DNA of 64,000 nt, taken from Blastocatellia bacterium. Its GTDB lineage: Bacteria; Acidobacteriota; Blastocatellia; UBA7656; JADIYM01. Made by a program: the position numbers and the translations under genes. The notes under the pieces are model-generated. The model searched no databases. It had not been told where the DNA came from and saw only the letters and a program-made list of their open reading frames with translations. The stretch is taken from assembly GCA_016705245.1 (NCBI GenBank), contig JADIYM010000012.1, forward strand, positions 104,962 through 168,961. Reading direction: 5' to 3'. Shown here piece after piece: positions 27,486 through 35,700 of this stretch (position 1 is the stretch's first letter; every line of letters starts with the position of its first letter).

Positions 27486-28187
27486 TCAGGCGGCGTTCTC
27501 GCGCAGCTGCGCCGTCGCAATGACGAGCAGCAGGAGTATCGCGAGCGACGTGACGAACGCGACGCCGGCGGCGACCGCCGTGTTGCGAGGCACGGCTACG
27601 GCCGGGGGAAACGAGTCGCGCGTCGCGGTCTGTGCGGTAAAAACCGGAGAGCCGAGTTTCGCGCGCAGTTCGAAGAGGTCGCGCCTGGCGATGGCGTCAG
27701 CCGTACCCGTCGCGGGCTCGCCGGTCACGGCAAGGACTTTTTCGTAGTCACGATAGGTGGCGACTGACGCCTCGAAGCGCGTCCGGTGACGCTCCACGAG
27801 CTCTTCAACTGCGGCTTGACCGACAGTGACCGCCTGGTCCGCCGACGGCGCCGATGCGGTGATCCGAACGAGCGTCGGCCGTTCGAGTCGTCCCTGTCCG
27901 CCCGTCAGCGCCTCTGCGTTGACGGTGCCGGGGGCGTTGCCGGTCCGGGCCTTCACGGCTGCCATGAAACCGGGACTGTTTATCGTCTGGGCGACGGCGT
28001 ACGGGTCCTCGAGCTCTTCGCCCATCACGCGCCCCATCGAAACGAGCGCCGACGTCGTGAATCGTGGAGGACCGAGCATCGTCCACCCGGCGGCGGCCGC
28101 CGCGCAGACGAGCGCGCCCGCGAGCAGCAGCCACTTCGAGCGCCAGACGGCGCGAAGGCTGGAATCGAGTTCGATCGTATCGGTCAC
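27486..28187 (-). CDS. Wzz-like polysaccharide chain-length/export protein
   Basis: 233 aa from the GTG at 28185-28187. Two membrane segments bracket a periplasmic domain: WLLLAGALVCAAAAAGWTML near residue 20 and VAAGVAFVTSLAILLLLVIA near the C-terminus. The first is followed by FTTSALVSMGRVMGEE, typical of Wzz/chain-length determinants, and the periplasmic part is helical (VGQAAVEELVERHRTRFEAS). There is no tyrosine-kinase domain. Family members set O-antigen or capsule chain length. The distance of 8 bases to the WecB-type epimerase supports a small surface-polysaccharide operon, but no polymerase, flippase or glycosyltransferase lies beside it. Confidence 0.7.
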   Translation of the reverse strand: MTDTIELDSSLRAVWRSKWLLLAGALVCAAAAAGWTMLGPPRFTTSALVSMGRVMGEELEDPYAVAQTINSPGFMAAVKARTGNAPGTVNAEALTGGQGRLERPTLVRITASAPSADQAVTVGQAAVEELVERHRTRFEASVATYRDYEKVLAVTGEPATGTADAIARRDLFELRAKLGSPVFTAQTATRDSFPPAVAVPRNTAVAAGVAFVTSLAILLLLVIATAQLRENAA

Positions 28188-28330
28188 GCCGGCCGAGTTT
28201 AGCGAATCGGGCCTCGGATGAACACCGATCTGGATGGATGGACGCAGATACAGGGAAGAGCATGGCTTCGTCACTTTCCCTACCGCGAGTCACGTGCGCC
28301 CGGCGATGCACTGTCGGTCGCCTCGAGTTA

Positions 28331-28467
28331 CAGAACCGCAAGCGGTAGCGAGCGGCGTGCGGACGGTCGATCGGTTCCGAGTACATCTGTGGGTCCGCAA
28401 GGACAGTCTGCGATTTCAGGCATCGTCCGCAGGCCGCTCGTTACCGCTCGCGGCTCAAAGAACGGGG
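28331..28467. repeat. Family 4 palindromic repeat, copy 2 (tandem)
   Basis: First of two tandem copies in the 518-base gap 28188-28705. The left arm (GAACCGCAAGCGGTAGCGAG) and right arm (CGTTACCGCTCGCGGCTC) pair around a centre with CGATCGGTTCCG, which is repeated in copy 3. Bases 28188-28330 hold no gene that I can recognise. Confidence 0.8.
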
Positions 28468-28500
28468 CCCGGCGGAGCGTCCTGCCTGGTAGTGCACACT

Positions 28501-28639
28501 CCCCGTTTTTTGAGCCGCGAGCGGTAGCGAGCGTCCCACGGACGGTCGATCGGTTCCGGCCACTTCCGTCCTTCCGCAACGACGAGTCTGCGATTTCAGG
28601 CACCGTCCGCAGGCCGCTCGCTACTGCTCGCGGTTCTGA
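28501..28639. repeat. Family 4 palindromic repeat, copy 3 (tandem)
   Basis: Second tandem copy. CCCCGTTTTTTGAGCCGCGA opens the left arm and CTCGCTACTGCTCGCGG lies in the right arm. The centre (TCTGCGATTTCAGGCA) is shared with copy 2. AACGGGG (28461-28467) and CCCCGTT (28501-28507) between the two copies are themselves complementary. Bases 28640-28705 show nothing. Confidence 0.8.
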
Positions 28640-28705
28640 AATCGAGAGCGACTTGCGACTGGCGAAGCTGCTGTCATCCGAGAATATCTGCGTCGACCTG
28701 TGGAC

Positions 28706-29473
28706 TCAGTCAGGCGGTCGGACGACGATGCCGGAGGCGGCGAGCTGACGCTTCGCGTCGGCGATGCCAATCTCGCCGAAGTGGAAAATCGAGGCCGCAA
28801 GCACCGCGCTCGCACCGCCCTCGTCGAGCGCTTCGCGAAGGTGCTCTACGGTACCCGCTCCTCCTGAAGCAATCACCGGAATCCGCACGGCGTCGGCGAC
28901 CGCCCGCGTCAGCCGGATGTCATAGCCGTCACGCGTGCCGTCGGCGTTCATGCTCGTCAGCAGAATCTCGCCCGCACCGAGCGCCTCGGCCTTTCGCGCC
29001 CATTCGATCGCGTCGAGCCCCGCGCGCCGACGCCCGCCGTGTGTGAACACTTCCCAGCCATCGCCGTTCGCGCGTGACCTCGCGTCGATCGCGACGACCA
29101 CGGCCTGCGATCCGTATCGCCGCGCCCCGTCGGTGATCAGCGCAGGTGTCTCGATCGCGGCCGTGTTGATCGAGACCTTGTCGGCACCGGATCCGAGGAT
29201 CGCGCTCATGTCGTCGACCGTGCGGATGCCTCCGCCGACCGTGAACGGAATAAAGACGCGGTCGGCGACGTCGCGCACCATGTGCATGACGATCTCGCGT
29301 CGATCGCTAGACGCCGTAATGTCGAGGAAGACCAACTCGTCTGCGCCTTCGCGGTCGTATCGTTCCGCCTGTTCGACCGGGTCGCCGGCGTCGACGAGCG
29401 AGAGAAACCTTAGTCCCTTCACGACGCGGCCGGCGTCGACGTCCAGGCAGGGGATGATGCGTTTCGCGAGCAT
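28706..29473 (-). CDS. hisF: Imidazole glycerol phosphate synthase, cyclase subunit
   Basis: 255 aa from the ATG at 29471-29473 (MLAKRIIPCLDVDAGRVVKG), the usual HisF N-terminus; 12 upstream in-frame residues are rejected. HisF is a TIM barrel that uses ammonia from HisH to convert PRFAR to IGP and AICAR in histidine synthesis. The catalytic aspartates are in CLDVD (near residue 11) and VAIDARS (near 130), and phosphate-binding loops are GGGIRTVDD and ASGGAGTVEHL. No other his genes are in the window, so it is separated from HisH and HisA. It is the last gene of a minus-strand run with the unknown protein at 29522 and the TonB-like protein at 30624. Confidence 0.95.
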   Translation of the reverse strand: MLAKRIIPCLDVDAGRVVKGLRFLSLVDAGDPVEQAERYDREGADELVFLDITASSDRREIVMHMVRDVADRVFIPFTVGGGIRTVDDMSAILGSGADKVSINTAAIETPALITDGARRYGSQAVVVAIDARSRANGDGWEVFTHGGRRRAGLDAIEWARKAEALGAGEILLTSMNADGTRDGYDIRLTRAVADAVRIPVIASGGAGTVEHLREALDEGGASAVLAASIFHFGEIGIADAKRQLAASGIVVRPPD

Positions 29474-29521
29474 TGGCGGATTCAACGCCACGGCCGTCGA
29501 CGGTGTCAAACGTCCTGTCCG

Positions 29522-30538
29522 TCATCGGCCGGTTCCCCAGTACGCAATCGACGCGTCGATCATGAAGCCGAGATCGAGCGATTCCCAGAGTCGTCGCGCC
29601 GCCGCGCGTTGCTCGTCGCCGAGGGCGGGATTCTGCAGCGCACGTTTCAACGACGACTCGAACTCGCGAATCACGCCCGGCATTCGAGGAACTGGCAGCA
29701 TGTCCCGATCGACGCGGGCGGACTCGCACTCCGTCAGATACGCGGCGAGCAGGTCGGCGCGCCGGATGACGCCGACAAGGGCTCCGAGCAAGTGAATGGC
29801 GTCGGCGGCCGACATCCTCCGAACCGCGATGCCGCTCATCCGCGGCGGGACCGAATCGGCGCGCGCCGCGTTGGCGGTCTTGAGAAGGATCGGAACCGGG
29901 ATCTTGCGCTGGGGAGGCCCCATCGAAGGCTGGCGGCGCGACGAGTTCTCGCTACGACCGACGTCCGGCCAGGCACGCAGGACGGGCGAGGCGGCGATGG
30001 GGCTCGTGAGCCTGGCCGTGTAATAACGGCCGATCACGTTGCGCGCGTCGCGCTGATAAGCGTTGCCGAGCTCGCCCCACAGTCGCGAGGCGGCGCGATT
30101 CACCTGCGCGGCGCGCTCGCGATGGGCGGGAAGATTGCTGGACGCAAGGCGCGAGGCCCCGAACGTCGCGTGCCAGAGGCTCAGTTCGGCGCCGGCGCCA
30201 TCGCCGAACTGCCTGAGCTGAATCTGCGCGAGGACGATGTGCGTCTCGGGCTGCGTGCCGAGCGCGCCCTTCGCCGCCGCTGCCGCGGTAGCGGCAAGCA
30301 TCTCGCGCTTGTCCTGAATCCACGGACCGGGTTCCTGGTCGAACCCGCGCTGGAGCTCGGCAAGGCCGCGCTCGCGGGTTGCCGGATCGGGGTCGTTGAG
30401 CAGGCTCGAGACCGTGTCGATCCAGTTGGAGAGCAGTTCCGACGTGTCTGAGCTTCGGGCGCCACGGGTTCGCGCGGAGCGTGCCGGGCGCGCCGGCGAG
30501 CGGCCTGGGGTGCGGGATGCGGTCGACTGCGTTCGCAT
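29522..30538 (-). CDS. Protein of unknown function, 338 aa
   Basis: I do not recognise this protein. It starts at an ATG with AGGAG about 9 bases upstream. The N-terminus is basic and low complexity (SRTPGRSPARPARSARTRGA), not a clear signal peptide. The middle is mostly helical and Ala-rich (LLNDPDPATRERGLAELQRG, REMLAATAAAAAKGAL, HIVLAQIQLRQFGDGAGAEL), faintly TPR/HEAT-like, and the C-terminus has a long helical part (IREFESSLKRALQN, DEQRAAARRLWESLDL). No transmembrane segment. It lies 48 bases upstream of hisF on the same strand; a link to histidine synthesis is not implied. The ribosome-binding site is part of a hairpin. Confidence 0.6.
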   Translation of the reverse strand: MRTQSTASRTPGRSPARPARSARTRGARSSDTSELLSNWIDTVSSLLNDPDPATRERGLAELQRGFDQEPGPWIQDKREMLAATAAAAAKGALGTQPETHIVLAQIQLRQFGDGAGAELSLWHATFGASRLASSNLPAHRERAAQVNRAASRLWGELGNAYQRDARNVIGRYYTARLTSPIAASPVLRAWPDVGRSENSSRRQPSMGPPQRKIPVPILLKTANAARADSVPPRMSGIAVRRMSAADAIHLLGALVGVIRRADLLAAYLTECESARVDRDMLPVPRMPGVIREFESSLKRALQNPALGDEQRAAARRLWESLDLGFMIDASIAYWGTGR

Positions 30539-30540
30539 GG

Positions 30541-30594
30541 AGAATCGGCTCCTTTCTCGATCGTGTGCCCCATGATCGAGATCAGAGCCGATTC
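30541..30594 (-). promoter_or_regulatory. Hairpin that covers the ribosome-binding site of the 338-aa protein
   Basis: On the minus strand GAATCGGCTC (plus 30585-30594) pairs with GAGCCGATTC (plus 30542-30551), and inside it TCGATC pairs with GATCGA. The GGAG of the ribosome-binding site overlaps the downstream arm, three bases before the ATG-proximal spacer. It could act as a translational switch or thermosensor, or as the terminator of the upstream TonB-like gene. Confidence 0.45.
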
Positions 30595-30623
30595 GGTTGC
30601 GTGCGGATCAGTCGAAAATCCAG

Positions 30624-31400
30624 CTACGTCTTTTTGAAGTTGAACGTGATGGTGCCGATGACCTTCACCGGTATGCCGTTGAGCATCGTCGGCGAGAACT
30701 GCCACCGACGGGCCGCGTCAATGGATGCCTGGCGGAGCGTCGGATGACCCGACACGGCGTGGGCCTCGAGCACGCGACCGGTTTCCGAGACCGTCACCGA
30801 AACGACGACGGCGCCCTGGACGCCGATGGATTGCGCCATCGGGGGATACGGTGGCTCGACACGGCGGGTCGCAAGTCCGGTGATGACACCGATGTGCTTC
30901 GGTCGGGACGGCGCTGGCGTTGTCCTCTTTTCCTCGACCGGATCGGCGGGCGGCTGTGGCGGAACAGGGACGGGGTTCCGTCCGCCACCAGCCACCTGCT
31001 CCCCGTCGCCGCCGCCACCGCCGCCGGGGTCGCCAATCTGCGTGGCGTAAGGATCGCCATCGTCGGTGGAGAACGGCAGGGACTGACCCGTGAAGGCCGC
31101 CGGTTGTGGCGGACGAACGAACTCGGATGGCTGCGTCACGACCGTGAGCTGATTCGTCGCCGGTGCCTTCGATTCGCTCTGCTGCGGCGTTCGCTTGCGC
31201 GGTGCCGCCGGCGCTGAATGCGTGACCGGCACGAGCGAGAGCCGGTTGAAGTCGGCATCGAGCCGCGCGTCTGCCATGAACACGCCTGCAACCGCCACGC
31301 CCGCGAGGACCACGGACCACGTGACCGACGAGGCGGCGAAGAAGATCCAGGTGCGCGCGTTGCGGCGCTCGTTCGTCGATTCCACGAGTCTGTCGAACAT
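30624..31400 (-). CDS. TonB-like energy transducer
   Basis: 258 aa. Short cytoplasmic N-terminus (MFDRLVESTNERRNARTW), one membrane segment (IFFAASSVTWSVVLAGVAVA), a Pro/Gln/Gly-rich periplasmic spacer with a Gly6 run (about 60-160), and a C-terminal TonB domain: GLATRRVEPPYPPMAQSIGV, VQGAVVVSVTVSETGRVLEA and RQASIDAARRWQFSPTMLNG. TonB couples the proton-motive force (through ExbBD) to outer-membrane receptors. No exbBD genes are nearby. It may serve the BtuB-like receptor at 39840-42380, but that is inference. The domain spacing is normal and the gene is intact. Confidence 0.85.
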   Translation of the reverse strand: MFDRLVESTNERRNARTWIFFAASSVTWSVVLAGVAVAGVFMADARLDADFNRLSLVPVTHSAPAAPRKRTPQQSESKAPATNQLTVVTQPSEFVRPPQPAAFTGQSLPFSTDDGDPYATQIGDPGGGGGGDGEQVAGGGRNPVPVPPQPPADPVEEKRTTPAPSRPKHIGVITGLATRRVEPPYPPMAQSIGVQGAVVVSVTVSETGRVLEAHAVSGHPTLRQASIDAARRWQFSPTMLNGIPVKVIGTITFNFKKT

Positions 31401-31475
31401 GGTGCGGTTCCTCCAGGGAGTCTGTCGATCGGTTGTCGACTTGGACCCCTGCCCCGCACGAAAGTTCCTGGAGAA

Positions 31476-31600
31476 GAGAGTGGACAGGATTACAGGATTT
31501 TCAGGATTAACAGGATTCTGCTTTGGATGAGCTGACGGTGTTCACGTCATCCATAGTCTTTCCTGTTAATCCTGAAAATCCTGCAATCCTGTCAACTCTC
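31476..31600. repeat. Family 1 palindromic repeat, copy 3
   Basis: Arms 31476-31515 and 31561-31600, nearly perfect complements around a 45-base centre. The right arm contains the TGA stop (31592-31594) and last codons (Glu-Glu-Glu-Ser) of the minus-strand aminotransferase gene. Confidence 0.9.
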
Positions 31601-32782
31601 CTCCTCCAGCACCTGGCAGAAGCGGTCGATCTCGTCGTCGGTGTTGTAGTAGTGCACCGACGCGCGGACGATGTTTTCGAGCCGACGCGCCTCCATGTCC
31701 AGTCGCGTCGACAAAACGTCCGAGACCGTCACGTTGATCCCGTGCGCCGCCAACCGGTCGCGCACGGCAGCCGCGTCCTCGCCGTCCTTCGTGAACGTCA
31801 CGATGCCGCAGCGTTCGGCGCCGAGGTCGCGCACCGCCACTCCCGGTATCTCAGACAGACGTGCGCGCAGTCGATCCGCCAGCCCATAGACGCGATCGCG
31901 GATGTCCGCGATTCCCCACGACATCGCGTAATCGATCGCCACGCCGAGACCGAGGCGGCAGGCGACGTTCGACTCCCAGGTCTCGAACCGGCGCGCATCG
32001 GGCCGCAGGCGATACTCCCCAGGCGAAGTCCATTCCGCCGCGTGATGATCGATCATCAGCGGCTCGAGCTTTTCGAGCGCGGACCGGCGCACGTAAAGGA
32101 AGCCCGTCCCCCGCGGGCCTCGCAGGAACTTGCGCCCCGTCGCCGACAGCATGTCGCATCCGATCGTCTCTACATCGATCGGCATCTGCCCGACCGACTG
32201 GCACGCATCGAGCAGGTAGAGGATGCCTGCTTCGCGCGCGACGCGCCCGACCTCGGCCGCCGGATTCACGAGACCGCCGTTCGTCGGCACGTGCGTCAGC
32301 GCGATCAGCTTCACGCGATCGTCGATGCTGTCGCGAAGCGCCGAGACGTCGATCGCGCCGGTGTCGTCGCTCGACACGACATCGACCAGGGCACCGGTCC
32401 GCTTCGACACTTGCAGGAAGGCCACGAAGTTGGCCGCGTATTCGACGACCGACGTCAGGATCCGGTCGCCCGGACCGAGCGGCACCGCGTAGAACGCCGA
32501 ATCCCATGCGCGCGTCGCATGCTCGACGAGCGCGATTTCGTCCGGTCGCGCGTTGATGAGCTTCGCCGCCGAAGAGTAGACAGCTTCGAGCTCCGCTGCG
32601 CGCGCGTTCGCCGCCTCGTAGCCTCCCATCCTCGCCTCGAGACGCAGGTGCTCGATGACAGTCTCGAGCACGCACTCAGGCACGAGCGACGCGCCTGCGT
32701 TGTTGAAGTGAATCACTCCGTCCGCGCCAGGCGTCTCGTGCCGGGCACGTTCGAAGTCAAAGGCCCAATGCGGAACGCTCAC
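31592..32782 (-). CDS. Class V PLP-dependent aminotransferase / cysteine-desulfurase-like enzyme
   Basis: 396 aa from the GTG at 32780-32782, which overlaps the TGA of the upstream A2M-like gene by four bases. Fold-type I PLP enzyme of the class V family: FNNAGASLVPECVL at the substrate site, EHATRAWDSAFYAVPLGPGD, LTHVPTNGGLVNPAAEVG, the PLP-binding Asp region LLDACQSVGQ, and the Schiff-base lysine in SATGRKFLRGPRGTGFLYVR. It resembles the SufS/isopenicillin-epimerase/EgtE-like branch more than true serine aminotransferases, but the substrate cannot be read from sequence. The final residues come from a family 1 repeat, so the original C-terminus may have been trimmed. Coupling to a macroglobulin gene is unusual. 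Confidence 0.8.
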   Translation of the reverse strand: MSVPHWAFDFERARHETPGADGVIHFNNAGASLVPECVLETVIEHLRLEARMGGYEAANARAAELEAVYSSAAKLINARPDEIALVEHATRAWDSAFYAVPLGPGDRILTSVVEYAANFVAFLQVSKRTGALVDVVSSDDTGAIDVSALRDSIDDRVKLIALTHVPTNGGLVNPAAEVGRVAREAGILYLLDACQSVGQMPIDVETIGCDMLSATGRKFLRGPRGTGFLYVRRSALEKLEPLMIDHHAAEWTSPGEYRLRPDARRFETWESNVACRLGLGVAIDYAMSWGIADIRDRVYGLADRLRARLSEIPGVAVRDLGAERCGIVTFTKDGEDAAAVRDRLAAHGINVTVSDVLSTRLDMEARRLENIVRASVHYYNTDDEIDRFCQVLEEES

Positions 32783-35700
32783 TCGCCACCTCCGGTTTCC
32801 ACGGCCTTGGCGTCGTCATCCGCGTCGACGATCGTCACGCGCACCTCGTCGCCGTTGCCGCGGATCTCGGGCACGTACATCGCCTGGCCGACGACCGGAA
32901 GCGCATGGAAGTAGCCCGGCACCTCGGCGCGCAGGTCGTAGCGGATCTCCCACACTCCCTGCGGCATTCTGTTCGCGAAGACCGCGACCTTGCGGTCGCG
33001 CAGTTCGCGATACACCCACTCCGTCCGGCCGGTGTAATCCGCCTCGTCACCGCGGCGATCGCCCTCGACCGCGCTCTCCTTCAGTTCCCGGGCGTAGAGC
33101 GGCTCGCCGCTGCGGACCTCGACGGCCTCGAAGCCCGCAGGCTTCAGATCCTCGAAGAGCAGGTACTCGTAGTCGTTCTTCGTCTCGATCGTCAGCACGG
33201 TCTCGATGCGCTCACCGCTCGAGATCGTGTCGCCGTCGGCGAGCGGAATGCGCCGGTAGACGTAGCCCTTGAGCAGCGTCGGATAGCCGACGAGCCGGTA
33301 GTAGCGCCGCCGCACGAACAGTTCGCTGCCCGCGGCGGTGACCGGCTCCTCCTGGCTGAAGAACCGAACTTCGGCCGAGTAGTAGATCGGCCCCGTGCCG
33401 CTCTTCCGGGTGATGCGTATGTCGTTCGTTCCACTCCGCACGAGCTTCGGATCGATGACGTAACGGCTCGGGGCAACGATCGCCTGGGCGGCGGTGATCG
33501 TCGTCGTCGCAATGGACCGCCCGTTGACCACGAGCTCGTATTCGAGATCCGACGAGAGCTCGTTCGACGTCTTCAGGTAGTCGGTCAGCGCGAGGATCGC
33601 GATCGCCGTATCCTTTGTGTTGCTCCACTGTGCGCCGCGGCGGTTCTTCACGAGCCAGTTCATCGCCGGCTCGATCAGTTCGTTCTTCGGGTCGATCGCC
33701 ATGAGCGCCTGCAGCACGAACGACGTCGATTCGATGCTGCCGTCGGACCAGCGCCACCAGCCGCGGTCTTCGCCCCAATGCGCGGTCGCGATGGCGCGGG
33801 GCGCCGGCGCGGGCGCAGCGGCCGTATCGGCGCCAGGCGCCGGTGCCGGAGCCGTTTCCGCCGGCAGCGCCTGAAGTGGCGATGCCGACGGATCGAGGTC
33901 GATCTGGGCGCCGTCCGAAAGATTGCGCGCCAGGACCTGCGCCTGTTCGGTCATCGCGTAGTTGTGCGCGGCGATCGCTAGCAGGGCCCGGGTGTACGCG
34001 GTGAGCTTGTCCTTGTTCGTGTAGAGGTTGTCGAAGGCCGACAGCTCTTCGAGACCCGCCTGGTCCTTGTTCGCAGCGCGGTAACACGACAGCGCGTGGA
34101 GGATCCACGCCTGCTGGTCGAGCTCGTCTTCGGCCTCGACGATGTTCTTCGCGAGGAAGTCGGCGCCGCGGTCGAGGGCCGCGCCCTTGAGCGTGATGCC
34201 CGAGCGTCGCGCGATCGTAAGCCCCCACACGACATAGGCGGTCATGTACGGATCGCTCTGGCCTTCCTTCCACCAGCCCCAGCCGCCGTCGTCGTGCTGG
34301 AAGTCGTAGAGCCGCTCGAGCGACTTCGCCTGCACGTCGGCGAGCTTCGCGTAGCCTTCGCCCCTCTCCGAATGCGTCTCGGCAGCGTTCGCCTGTTCGA
34401 CGCCGCCGAAGACGCGGCCTTCGACGTCCGAAGCCTTGATGCCGAGATCGGTGAGCGTCTTCGAGACGATGGCGGCCGGAAGGAACCGGCTCATCGTCTG
34501 CTCGGTGCAACCGTAGGGATACCGGATCAGGTACGGCAACGCGTCGAGCATCGTGACTGCGAGACTCGGCGAGACCTGGACTACCATCGTCGTGCTGCCG
34601 GGCTTGCGGGCGGAGGGAACGTCGATCGTCGCGGCAACGTCGCCTTCGCGCGCCTTGCCGGACGTCACGAGGAGCTTGTCGATGCCGTGCTCGTAGATTG
34701 GCAGCGATCTCTCCATCGCATCCGTGAGCCGGCCGGCGCGCGCCGACACGGTGAGTTTGGCCTGCCCGGACTGCTTCACTTCGGCGGTCCAGTCGAATCG
34801 TGTTTCACCGTTCCCGGGAACGCTGCGAGCGGCGTGGTCCGGGCCGGCGGCGCGTCCCTTGACGACCGCGCCGGTCAGCTCGAGCCCTTCGATGACGAGC
34901 GTCGGGTCGACCGACGCCTGCAGCCGCACAGTGAGCGGCTTTCGAGTGCGCGCCGACGTGGTCGAGATCCCGAACTGGTTGCCGGTCGTCGCGGCGCGCG
35001 CGGTCGCGCGCCAGCTCGTGAGCGAGTCGGGGAACGCGACCTTCACGACGGCGGTGCCGTCCGGACCGGTCACGACGTCGGGCTGCCAGAGGACGGTCGC
35101 GCGGAAGTCGCTACGGACCTGGACCGCGGGTTCCTGGCCGTTCTTGCCTCCCTGCCGTTCGTCGTCAGCCGACTTCATGTCTTCCTTCTTCGCAGTTCGA
35201 TAGAACGGGTCGGCTTCGGCCGCCGGCGCTGGCGCCGCCGCGTCCATCAGCACGTTTTTCTCCGCTGATAATTGGCCGGAGATCGCGAATCCGTCTCTAC
35301 TTTCGGATCGGCCAACACCGCCGATAAACGTCGCGGTCTGGACTGCTTCCCTATCCTTCTCCAAATCGCTGAGAAGGACCTTCCGGTACGACTTCGTCTG
35401 GAACGACGACATCGTCGAGACCCGCTGCCCTCGCCGCTCCCCGAAATACACCTGCCGCGGATCGCCCGCGTAGTCGCTCTGGATCGCGTACACCGACGCG
35501 TCGACAAAGCCGAGGCCAACCTCCGCCGATACCGGCTTGCCGTCAATGTCCTTCGTCGTCACCGTCAGCGTGCCCGATTCCCGCGGCTCGTAGATCTCAC
35601 GGTCCGCCTTGACGTCCACCGTCAGGAAGTTCTTCACCGGCGGCACTACCACATCCTTCGAGTCCACGAAGATCTGTCCGTCCGACACCATCGCCGCCGT

